64,000 nt of DNA, taken from positions 527,050 to 591,049 of the forward strand of contig SRUQ01000002.1 in NCBI GenBank assembly GCA_004791255.1, in the 5' to 3' direction. This DNA is from a bacterium M00.F.Ca.ET.205.01.1.1 (GTDB taxonomy: Bacteria; Pseudomonadota; Alphaproteobacteria; Rhizobiales; Rhizobiaceae). Position 1 is the first letter of the stretch. Every line of letters begins with the position of its first letter. Of this stretch, positions 16,451 through 24,227 are shown one piece after another. The notes beneath the pieces are model-generated. The model was not told the DNA's origin. It did not search any database and saw only the letters and a list, made by a program, of their open reading frames with translations. Both the position numbers and the translations under genes were made by a program.

Positions 16451-16978
16451 ATGGCAGACGAGATCCAGCCCGACACCAGCGATACCGTCATCCGCCACGG
16501 CACAATCGACGACGCCGAAACCATCCATGCAGCGCTTCTCAAACTCGGCACCCACATCGGCGCCCATCAGGAGATCACGTCGACTGTCGATGATCTCCGA
16601 AGTTATGGCTTTGGCGAAAAACCTGCCTTCTCCACCCTGATCGCCGAAGTCGGTGGCGAATTCGCCGGACTTTGTCTGCACTTCCCGATCTTTTCCACCT
16701 GGATGGGGCGGCCCGGCGTGTATGTGCAGGACCTCTATGTCGAGGACCGCTTTCGCGGCCGCAAGATCGGCGAGCGCCTGTTGCGACGGGTGGCGGCCGA
16801 GTGCCGCAGGGATGGCGGTGTCTATCTCAGGCTGTCCGTCGACACCGACAATGAGAGCGCCAAGGCTTTTTACGAGAGGCTGGGCATCGCCTGGTCGAAT
16901 TACGAGCAGACGCAGAAGATCATGGGCGACGCCTTTTTTGCCTTTGCCGACGCGCCGGGAAATGGGGAACAGGAATGA
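16451..16978 (+). CDS. GNAT N-acetyltransferase
   Basis: 175 residues with a full GNAT core: GRPGVYVQDLYVEDRFRGRKIGERLLRRVA contains the acetyl-CoA loop RxxKIG, and the C-terminal ESAKAFYERLGIAW is the canonical beta6-beta7 segment. Close in type to spermidine/diamine acetyltransferase-like GNATs. Three bases after DUF523, and it overlaps the deacetylase start by four bases (ATGA). Acetylation and deacetylation functions encoded side by side suggest a protected amine intermediate. Confidence 0.88.
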   Translation: MADEIQPDTSDTVIRHGTIDDAETIHAALLKLGTHIGAHQEITSTVDDLRSYGFGEKPAFSTLIAEVGGEFAGLCLHFPIFSTWMGRPGVYVQDLYVEDRFRGRKIGERLLRRVAAECRRDGGVYLRLSVDTDNESAKAFYERLGIAWSNYEQTQKIMGDAFFAFADAPGNGEQE

Positions 16979-18003
16979 AAGCCTTCTATGCGCAGGAACA
17001 GAAGCGCCACGACCCCAAGGCCTTTCTCTCCAGTGGCGCGGCGCAGCCCAATCCGGAAAAACCGGAGCGCGTCGAGAGATTGTTAGCCGGCGCAATATAT
17101 GCCGGCTGCACCATCGAAAGACCGGGGAATCATGGGCTTGGCCCGGTTGCTGCCGTGCATACGCCCGAATATCTCGACTTCCTCGAACATATTTTCCAGC
17201 GCTGGCAGCGGATCGAAGGCGCCTCGGCGGAGGTGATCCCCAACATCCACCCAATCGCACGCGGCGGATCCTATCCGGCCTCCGCCGTCGGCCAGGCCGG
17301 CTACCACATGGCCGATACGGCTTGTCCCATCTCGGGCGAAACCTGGCAAAGCGCGCTATGGAGCGCCTGGAGCGCGGTCGAGGCGGCTGAAACCGTCATG
17401 GCCGGTGCCCCGGCAGCATATGCACTTTGCCGGCCGCCAGGCCACCATGCCTTTGCCGATGTCGCCGGCGGCTTCTGTTTCATCAACAATTCAGCCGTTG
17501 CGGCCCAGCTTCTGCGCAGGCAGGCGGCGCGCGTGGCGATCCTCGACGTCGACCTGCACCACGGCAACGGCACGCAAGGCATTTTCTATGCCCGGCCCGA
17601 CGTGCTCACCGTCTCGCTGCATGCCGATCCGGTGCGCTTCTATCCGTTCTTCTGGGGCCATGCCGACGAACGCGGCGAAGGTCCGGGCCTCGGCTACAAT
17701 TTCAACCTGCCATTGCCGCGCAAATCCGCGGACGCGGCGTTTCTGGAAGCGCTTGGCGTGGCGTTCCAGCGCATCCGCGCCTTTTCGCCTGATGCCCTGG
17801 TCGTCGCGCTCGGCCTCGACGCGTTCGAGGGCGATCCGTTCGGCGGGCTTTCAGTGACGACGCCAGGCTTCTCGCGCATCGGCGAGGCGATCGCCGCGCT
17901 TGGCCTGCCGACCGTCATCGTCCAGGAAGGCGGCTATCTCTGCGACGCGCTCAGCGACAACCTCACCGCATTCCTCACCGGCTTCGGCGGCAAGGCGCGG
18001 TAA
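16975..18003 (+). CDS. Histone-deacetylase-fold amidohydrolase, acetylpolyamine amidohydrolase type
   Basis: 342 residues, class II deacetylase fold. Active-site His157-His158 in RPPGHHAF; zinc ligands Asp193 and His195 in ILDVDLHHGNG and Asp282 in GLDAFEGDP; catalytic Tyr321 in QEGGYLCD. The spacing is within about two residues of that reported for the Mycoplana ramosa enzyme, which removes acetyl groups from polyamines. Last gene of the operon, overlapping the GNAT gene. Confidence 0.9.
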   Translation: MKAFYAQEQKRHDPKAFLSSGAAQPNPEKPERVERLLAGAIYAGCTIERPGNHGLGPVAAVHTPEYLDFLEHIFQRWQRIEGASAEVIPNIHPIARGGSYPASAVGQAGYHMADTACPISGETWQSALWSAWSAVEAAETVMAGAPAAYALCRPPGHHAFADVAGGFCFINNSAVAAQLLRRQAARVAILDVDLHHGNGTQGIFYARPDVLTVSLHADPVRFYPFFWGHADERGEGPGLGYNFNLPLPRKSADAAFLEALGVAFQRIRAFSPDALVVALGLDAFEGDPFGGLSVTTPGFSRIGEAIAALGLPTVIVQEGGYLCDALSDNLTAFLTGFGGKAR

Positions 18004-18018
18004 GCGCTTAGTCTAAGG

Positions 18019-19284
18019 TCAGGACCGTTGCTGCCTGAGCATGGCGATGACGCGATGCACGCTCTCCAGCGTCTCGTCGATCTCGGCTGACGTGTTGTAG
18101 TGCGCGATGCCGATGCGCACGACACCCTGCTCGGCCGGAATGCCGAGTTGATGGACGATCTCCCAGGCGTAGTTATGGCCGGACCACAGGAAGATGTTTT
18201 CGGCGTTCATCTGCCGCACGATCGTCTCCGGTACGATGCCGTCGACGGTGAACGACACGGTCGGCACACGTTCATGGATGCGCGCGGGGTCGGTGATGCC
18301 GTAGATCGTCAGCCCAGAAATATCGGACAGGCCGTCGATCAGCCGCTGCGCCAACGGGTTTTCGTAGGCGATGGATACGTCGAATGCCCTGGCTATCTTC
18401 GCGCGTCGCGACCCGCCCTCGCCGGCTGCCGCGCCAAGGCCGGCAAAATAGTCGACGGCAGCGGTAAGGCCGGCCATCAACTCGATCTGCGGCGTGCCGA
18501 GTTCGAACCGTTCCGGCAACCCATTCGACGAACAGCGGCATTTGTACGCTTTCAGACCGTCGATGAGATCGCGCCGGCCCCAGAGGATGCCCATATGCGG
18601 GCCGAAGAATTTGTAGGCCGAGCAGATCAGGAAGTCGCAGCCGATATCCTGCACATCGACCAGGCCATGCGGCGCGAACTGCACGGCGTCGACATAGACC
18701 AGCGCGCCGGCTTGTTTTGCGAGATGTGTCAGGGCCTTAACACGATTGATCGAACCAGTAAGATTGCTGGCATAGTTCAACGCCACCAGCCTTGTCCTGG
18801 CGGACAACAGCCCGGCCAGTGTCGCCTCTTCGATCTGCCAGGTCTTTTCGTCGAACGGCAGCCAGCGCACGACGAGGCCAAGATCCTCCGCCAGTTGCAG
18901 CCAGGGCGAGACATTGCCCTCATGATCCATACGGGTGAGGATGATCTCGTCGCCTGATTTCAGCGTGCGGCCGAGGGTGCGCGACATGTGATAGGTCAGC
19001 GTCGTCATGTTGGCGCCGATGATGATTTCCTCGGCAGTTGTGGCGCCGAGAAAATCCGCCATTGCCGCGTGCGCTTCGTCGACGACAGCTTGAGCGGCAA
19101 TCGTCGTTTCGAAGAAACCACCCAGATTGGCGTTAGTGGTCAGCAGGCAGTGCGCCACCGCATCGGCGACCGCCTGCGGGACCTGCGTGCCGGCGGGGTT
19201 GTCGAGATAGATACGGCGGCGGCCCTTGTCGGTGAGAGCAAGTGCCGGAAATTTCGCCCGCACCTCGTCAATCTGAAATGTCAT
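18019..19284 (-). CDS. Cysteine-desulfurase-like PLP enzyme (class V aminotransferase fold)
   Basis: 421 residues from ATG 19284 with GGGAGGGACC upstream; the frame runs further 5' into the neighbouring gene but that is not coding. Recognised by IYLDNPAGTQVPQAV, the PLP lysine in FLICSAYKFFGPHMG, and VALNYASNLTG. It belongs to the desulfurase-like branch whose members often lack true sulfur-transfer activity, and no cysteine loop of the IscS type is evident. It is 28 bases downstream of the aldo/keto reductase, hence co-transcribed, and convergent with the deacetylase operon. Confidence 0.85.
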   Translation of the reverse strand: MTFQIDEVRAKFPALALTDKGRRRIYLDNPAGTQVPQAVADAVAHCLLTTNANLGGFFETTIAAQAVVDEAHAAMADFLGATTAEEIIIGANMTTLTYHMSRTLGRTLKSGDEIILTRMDHEGNVSPWLQLAEDLGLVVRWLPFDEKTWQIEEATLAGLLSARTRLVALNYASNLTGSINRVKALTHLAKQAGALVYVDAVQFAPHGLVDVQDIGCDFLICSAYKFFGPHMGILWGRRDLIDGLKAYKCRCSSNGLPERFELGTPQIELMAGLTAAVDYFAGLGAAAGEGGSRRAKIARAFDVSIAYENPLAQRLIDGLSDISGLTIYGITDPARIHERVPTVSFTVDGIVPETIVRQMNAENIFLWSGHNYAWEIVHQLGIPAEQGVVRIGIAHYNTSAEIDETLESVHRVIAMLRQQRS

Positions 19285-19312
19285 TGGTCCCTCCCCGTAC
19301 TGCTGTGCCTGC

Positions 19313-20380
19313 TCAAGGACACGGATTGCCGTTGCGCTGATGGATGGCATCAACCGCCTTCTGCATCTCCTCGGTCCAGGCAATTTCCGCCGAGGACAGC
19401 GCCATATCGAGCTGCGCGACACTGGTGGCGCCGACGATGTTCGAGGTGACGAAGGGCCGGCTCGATACATAGGCATTGGCGAACAAGGCCGGCTCCAGGC
19501 CGAAGGAGCGCGCCAGTTCATTGTATTCCAGCAGCACCTCGGCGGCATTCGGCGTCTCGTAGCGCTGGCCGCGGTTGAACAGCTGCGAGCGCGAGCCCTG
19601 CGGGCGCGCGCCATGGTCGTATTTGCCGGTCAGATAGCCCTGCGCCAGCGGCGAATAGGCGAGCAACGACACCTCTTCGCGTTCGCAGACTTCAGCGAGG
19701 TTCACCTCGAAGGTGCGATTGACGAGATTGTAGGCGTTCTGGATCGAAGCAACGCGCGGACCGGCGCCTTTGTCTGCTTCGGCAAGGTAGCGCATCGTAC
19801 CCCAGGAGCTCTCGTTCGAGAGGCCAAAGTGACGAATCTTGCCCAGCCTCACCAGGTCCTCAAAGACAGCAAGCGTTTCGGCGATGGGCGTTTCATTGGA
19901 CGGTGCGCCTTCCGCATCGGCGCGCCGCCCCACTGCTCCGACACGCGTCGGGTTGGCCCCCCAGGGAATGTCGCGTTCGGGCCAATGAATCTGGTAGAGA
20001 TCGAGATAGTCGGTTCCGAGCTTGGCCAATGACTTGTCGATGGCATCGAAAATATCGGCGCGCACCAATTGCGAGGGCCTGTCACCGCGAAACCAGGTGT
20101 TGGCGGTGCGGCCGACAACCTTGGAGGCGAGGATCACCTTGTCGCGATTGCCCTTGGCCTTCATCCAGCTGCCGATGATCTTTTCGGTCCGTCCTTGCGT
20201 CTCCGCCTTGGGCGGGATCGAGTAGAGCTCCGCGGTGTCGATGAAATTGACGCCGCGCGAGAAGGCCAGGTCCATCTGGGCGTGCCCCTCAGCCTCGGTG
20301 TTCTGCTGCCCCCAGGTCATCGAGCCCAGGCAAATCTGGGTAACAAGAAGGTCGGTCCGGCCAAGACGGCGTTTATGCAT
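19313..20380 (-). CDS. Aldo/keto reductase (Tas/YajO type)
   Basis: 355 residues of the NADPH-dependent AKR superfamily. Catalytic residues are visible: Asp and Tyr in FIDTAELYS, Lys in VILASKVVG, His in DLYQIHWPERD. The N-terminal KRRLGRTDLLVTQICLGSMTWG is typical. Starts at ATG 20380 behind GGAG, upstream of the PLP enzyme in one unit. Physiological substrate unknown. Confidence 0.9.
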   Translation of the reverse strand: MHKRRLGRTDLLVTQICLGSMTWGQQNTEAEGHAQMDLAFSRGVNFIDTAELYSIPPKAETQGRTEKIIGSWMKAKGNRDKVILASKVVGRTANTWFRGDRPSQLVRADIFDAIDKSLAKLGTDYLDLYQIHWPERDIPWGANPTRVGAVGRRADAEGAPSNETPIAETLAVFEDLVRLGKIRHFGLSNESSWGTMRYLAEADKGAGPRVASIQNAYNLVNRTFEVNLAEVCEREEVSLLAYSPLAQGYLTGKYDHGARPQGSRSQLFNRGQRYETPNAAEVLLEYNELARSFGLEPALFANAYVSSRPFVTSNIVGATSVAQLDMALSSAEIAWTEEMQKAVDAIHQRNGNPCP

Positions 20381-20498
20381 GGAATTCTGCTCCGGAGGGA
20401 AGACGGCGCGGCTGCGCGGGAGGGAAGTCCATATCCTACAGGAAAGCCGGGCTGCTCTCCAACCCTTGGCACAGCGACTTTTACGTGAATGACGGTGT

Positions 20499-20990
20499 TT
20501 ACCGCCGCGCGCCGGCCAAAGCGCGGCGCTTGGCCTCGTCGATCAGCATGTTTGCCACCTGCATGCGGATCATGGCGCGCTGGCGCAGATGCGGGGCGAC
20601 ACGGTCCGGATGGTTGGCAAAGGCGAAGCTGCGGCGCATGCGGCCCAGGTCGGCATTGCCCTTCGGCTGGTCCAGTCCCAGTTCGACCGCGATCGACTCA
20701 GGATCGATCGGCGGCAATTTTTCCTCGGGCTTTGGCTCTTCGCCCGACAGAGCCAGCTTGGCGTGCTCCAGCAGGGCGGCGAATTCAGCCGCCAGATCGC
20801 CAGCCTCACGGTACTCGCTGGCCGAAACCTTGATGCGGCCGGAATGGAGTTCATCGGCAACGGAGAGGTAGTCGAACGGGATGGACGGACGAGCGCCGGT
20901 CTCTTCGCCCTCGATTCCATCACCCTTGTCGGAGGCAACGAAGAGGTCGTCGAGCAACGAAGCGAAATCGCGCTTGGCGCTGGTAGCGAT
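20499..20990 (-). CDS. J-domain-like (HPD) small protein with apparent AUC start
   Basis: The C-terminal part carries LRRSFAFANHPDRVAPHLRQRAMIRMQVANMLIDEAKRRAL, matching the HPD motif and helix III of DnaJ J-domains, so it may contact a Hsp70 chaperone. The N-terminal half is acidic and unassigned. The first conventional start in frame is TTG 20957, but coding-like sequence (ATSAKRDFASLLDD) continues 11 codons further to an ATC at 20990, with a near-perfect AAGGGGAGG five bases upstream of it. No in-frame ATG, GTG or TTG lies upstream of 20957. Feature drawn to the ATC. Confidence 0.6.
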   Translation of the reverse strand: MATSAKRDFASLLDDLFVASDKGDGIEGEETGARPSIPFDYLSVADELHSGRIKVSASEYREAGDLAAEFAALLEHAKLALSGEEPKPEEKLPPIDPESIAVELGLDQPKGNADLGRMRRSFAFANHPDRVAPHLRQRAMIRMQVANMLIDEAKRRALAGARR

Positions 20991-21114
20991 GTCAGCCTCC
21001 CCTTGCTCGACTATGCAGGTTACCCCAGCATAGGACCGGGCTCGTTAAAAATACATGCCATCTATCTCTGGGAATTTAGCCTTCGCAGGGATTGCCGCCG
21101 AGGATCTTTGCCCC

Positions 21115-21150
21115 AAACAAAAAGCCGGACTGCACTTTCATGCAGCCCGG
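21115..21150 (-). terminator. Rho-independent terminator reading leftward
   Basis: Stem CCGG(A)CTGCA / TGCAG(C)CCGG at 21125-21134 and 21141-21150 with a 6-base loop; read on the minus strand it is followed by GCTTTTTGTTTGG. No minus-strand coding gene precedes it, so it may end a small RNA started between about 21150 and 21340 or act as a leader attenuator for the J-domain-like gene. The rest of 20991-21350 shows no convincing gene. Confidence 0.6.
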
Positions 21151-21350
21151 AATTCGCCAGGAGTGGCGAGGAAAAACCGGCCATGTGCCAGCACCAGGCA
21201 TACGGTCCGTGCGAGGCAGAAGTTTCACTCGGTTGCCAAAAAATATGAAAATGATCGGCACATGGCAGCCATGCAAATGCTGCACTGCACAATCGTCACG
21301 ATTCACCTATATTAGCAGATGTGGAGGACCAACCAGGAGCCTTGAATCAT

Positions 21351-21515
21351 ATGGGTTTCTTCACGGAAATGTTTGCCAGGCCTCGCCCGCAGGAGCATCT
21401 GCGCTACCGCGCGGCACTCGCGCTGCTCCACTCCATGAGCAATACCGACCGCGCCGACATCGGCATCAAGCCAGCCGATTTTCCACGCATCGCCCGCGAA
21501 ATGTCCGTCCGATAA
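21351..21515 (+). CDS. Small DUF1127-like protein
   Basis: 54 residues (MGFFTEMFARPRPQEHLRYRAALALLHSMSNTDRADIGIKP...) with the DUF1127-like ending 'L..M...DRADIGI'. Start at ATG 21351 behind CAGGAGC; TATATT at 21308-21313 could be its -10. DUF1127 proteins are small arginine-rich regulators in Alphaproteobacteria, in some cases affecting RNA turnover. Assignment by pattern only. Confidence 0.6.
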   Translation: MGFFTEMFARPRPQEHLRYRAALALLHSMSNTDRADIGIKPADFPRIAREMSVR

Positions 21516-21570
21516 CAGCTGACCGGCGCTATCCCGGTCAGGACCGGGATAGCCTGGATGGCGAAATCCC

Positions 21571-22077
21571 TCAGCGCGATCCCAGGAATGTCGACTTGCC
21601 CAGCGGCACGCCATTGTGGCGCAGGATGTCGTAGGCGGTGGTGAGGTGGAAATAGAAATTGGGCATGGCCACATGCAGGAGATACTGCATGCCCGGCAGG
21701 GTGGTTTCACGCCCACCGAGCTTCAACTCGATCGTCTTGTCGTCGGAGCCGTCGATGTCGCCGGCCGAGAAGGTCGCCAGATGCGCCAGCGTCTTGGCGA
21801 TCCTCGCCTCCAGATCGGCAAAGCTTGCTTCATTGTCTTCGTATCTCGGCACTTCGCGGCCGGCGAGCCTTGACGGCGCGCCCTTGGCGTGGTCGGTGGC
21901 GATCTGCACCTGCCTGGTCAGCGCGAACATGTCAGGCGCCAGCCGTGCCGTCAGGAACACCTGCGGGTCGATCTTACGGTCAAGCGCATTCTGTTCCGCC
22001 GTCGCCAGCACGTTTGAAAGTGCTTTCAGCCTGGTGGCAAACACAGGCACTGAGGCCTCGAACATCGATATGGTCAT
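21571..22077 (-). CDS. DUF1993 family protein
   Basis: 168 residues from ATG 22077. Four-helix DinB-like fold typical of DUF1993: MTISMFEASVPVFATRLKALSNVL at the N-terminus and MQYLLHVAMPNFYFHLTTAYDILRHNGVPLGKSTFLG at the C-terminus. Function not established. Monocistronic. Confidence 0.88.
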   Translation of the reverse strand: MTISMFEASVPVFATRLKALSNVLATAEQNALDRKIDPQVFLTARLAPDMFALTRQVQIATDHAKGAPSRLAGREVPRYEDNEASFADLEARIAKTLAHLATFSAGDIDGSDDKTIELKLGGRETTLPGMQYLLHVAMPNFYFHLTTAYDILRHNGVPLGKSTFLGSR

Positions 22078-22217
22078 ATCAAATCTCCCGTCTGGCCGGA
22101 ATGCCAACGGCGGCACGTAGCGCTTTCACACACGATTCTTCAAGTAACGGCAGCAACGCGTCACCACGCCGCCGCAATCGCTGTGGTAGAATCTTTGTTA
22201 CCAGGCGGAGATTCTCG

Positions 22218-23267
22218 ATGAAACGCGTCTTTCTTGCAGCGACTGCCCTTCTGTCTCTTGCCATGTCTGGCCAGACCGTTCAGGCCGACGACACACCCGA
22301 AGCGCCCTATGTCGACGATCGGTCGAGCGCCGAGGCGGTCATCCAGTCACTTTACAGCGCCATCAATCGCCATGAGTTCACCCGTGCCTGGGGCTACTAT
22401 GGTGAAACCAAGCCGGCCAAGGATTTCGACGCGTTCGTCAAGGGCTATGACGGCACCGACAAGGTCGAAGTCGCGACCGGCGCGGTGTCTGACGACGGTG
22501 CCGCCGGCAGCATTTTCTACAGCGTCCCTGTCGCCATCCGCGCCACGGACAAGTCTGGCGAAGAGAAGGTTTTCGCCGGCTGCTACACATTGCGCCAGGT
22601 GAATGCCCAGAACCAGGCAGCGCCGCCCTTCGATCCGATCCACATCGAAAAAGGCGCGCTGAAACCCTCCACCGCCGATTTCGAGGAGGCCGTGCCGGCA
22701 AGCTGCGGCGACGGACCGCCGCCGCCGAAGAAGGACACGGCGCTGGAGCAAGCCAAGAAAGCCTTTCTGGCGACCTATGGCAGCCAGTGCGACAAGCAAT
22801 TCCTGGCCGACGATCCCGAGGTATTTTCGATCAAATACAAGGACAAGGATGCGCAGCCCGGCGATGCCGAAAAAGAAACGCGCCTGTTCCACTTCTCATG
22901 CTCGGCGGCCGCCTACAATGAAAGTTCGGTCTACTACATGACTGACGGACTGTCGGAAGTGCAGCAATTGCAGTTCGCCGAACCCAAGATGGATATCCGC
23001 TACGAGAAAAATGACAGCGATGGCAAATTGCTGGGCATGAGCATCGTCGGCTTTGATACGACAGGCTGGGCCGTCAATTCCGACTATGACCCGGACACCC
23101 ACACAATCACCACCTTCAACAAATGGCGAGGCGTCGGCGATGCATCCGACGCGGGCACCTATCTGTTCCGCGATGGTGATTTTTCATTGGTGCAGTACGA
23201 CGTCGATGCGTCCTATGACGGCGAGGAAAATCCGCAGACGGTTGTCGATTACAACACGGCGCCCTGA
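22218..23267 (+). CDS. Secreted DUF1176-like protein
   Basis: 349 residues from ATG 22218 (GGCGGAG upstream). Signal peptide MKRVFLAATALLSLAMSGQTVQA. The first part (SSAEAVIQSLYSAINRHEFTRAWGYYGE) looks like a small solute-binding or NTF2-like module; the C-terminal part (ATYGSQCDKQFLADD...TYLFRDGDFSLVQYDVDAS) resembles DUF1176. Two cysteines, Cys in AGCYTL and ASCGD, may pair. Periplasmic; role unknown. Confidence 0.75.
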   Translation: MKRVFLAATALLSLAMSGQTVQADDTPEAPYVDDRSSAEAVIQSLYSAINRHEFTRAWGYYGETKPAKDFDAFVKGYDGTDKVEVATGAVSDDGAAGSIFYSVPVAIRATDKSGEEKVFAGCYTLRQVNAQNQAAPPFDPIHIEKGALKPSTADFEEAVPASCGDGPPPPKKDTALEQAKKAFLATYGSQCDKQFLADDPEVFSIKYKDKDAQPGDAEKETRLFHFSCSAAAYNESSVYYMTDGLSEVQQLQFAEPKMDIRYEKNDSDGKLLGMSIVGFDTTGWAVNSDYDPDTHTITTFNKWRGVGDASDAGTYLFRDGDFSLVQYDVDASYDGEENPQTVVDYNTAP

Positions 23268-23295
23268 GCGGCAGACGGGTTGAGCCGGCGCTTGA

Positions 23296-24195
23296 TCAGG
23301 GCGCCTTCGACAGCATCCAGTTCAGCGTGCCACGCCAGTCGACCATGCGGATCGGCGTGCCATGCGTGCCGGTCTCGAAGCGGACGAAATGGGTTGGATA
23401 GGGGTAGGCTTTCGATTTGGCGATGATAGAGCGGAAGAAGGCTTCCTGGTCCGCCACGGGAAAGACCACGTCGTGGCTGCCCTGGCCGAAAAACACCGGC
23501 ACATGGCGCCGGAAGGCCGGGCTGGCGAGAAAGCTGTCGTCCCACAACGAGCCGAGCAGCAACAGCCCGTCGAGTCGCCGGCCGGTGTCGTTGCGGGCAG
23601 CGAGCTTCCAGCACAGCGCACCGCCCATCGAGCCGCAGGCGACGAAGATCTTCGCCGTCGGCGACTGTTCGGCATAGTGATCGATCAGGGCTGCGACCTG
23701 CGCCGCGCCCTTGTCGCCGAAATCGGTGAAATCCGGGCTGAGATAGAGGCCGCCATTGCCGGCCATCAGATTCTTAAGGCGGTTGAAGTTGCCGCCGAAG
23801 GTGAAGTCGTCGACCCCTTGCTTGCGGCTGCCGCCCTGCCCGTGCAGGTAAAGCACAATGATGCCGGCGCCCTGCGTCTTGCCGACCGCGATGTGCCTGA
23901 CGTCGCCGACATCGGTTTTCAGCAGCAGGTCCTGCTGAACCTTGCGGACCCCCGTATCGGTGTATTGCGCATGAACACGCTTTTCCGGCACCTCGTCGCG
24001 CTGGTTGATGTCGCGCATTTCGCGATAGTCGATGACCGTGTAAGCGCCATTGCTGTCGGATGACAGCGTTGCCGGATAGGCGAAGAGATCATCCTTGAAG
24101 GGTTTTAGCTCGAGAGCATTGGCGTGACCGGCAACGCAAAGAACAAATGTTGCGGCCAGAAGCGCGTGGAGAGGAGAAAGGGAACGAATAGCCAT
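23296..24195 (-). CDS. Secreted alpha/beta hydrolase (phospholipase/carboxylesterase-like)
   Basis: 299 residues from ATG 24195, with signal peptide ending near AGHANA. Oxyanion loop YLHGQGGSRKQG, nucleophile elbow ACGSMGGALCW (GxSxGG), catalytic Asp around GSHDVVFP and His in ETGTHGTPI. 32 bases downstream of the MoeA/MocA-like gene on the same strand, though probably unrelated in function. Confidence 0.82.
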   Translation of the reverse strand: MAIRSLSPLHALLAATFVLCVAGHANALELKPFKDDLFAYPATLSSDSNGAYTVIDYREMRDINQRDEVPEKRVHAQYTDTGVRKVQQDLLLKTDVGDVRHIAVGKTQGAGIIVLYLHGQGGSRKQGVDDFTFGGNFNRLKNLMAGNGGLYLSPDFTDFGDKGAAQVAALIDHYAEQSPTAKIFVACGSMGGALCWKLAARNDTGRRLDGLLLLGSLWDDSFLASPAFRRHVPVFFGQGSHDVVFPVADQEAFFRSIIAKSKAYPYPTHFVRFETGTHGTPIRMVDWRGTLNWMLSKAP

Positions 24196-24227
24196 GCCGC
24201 AGGCATGCGTAATTCGGCGCGGGTTTG

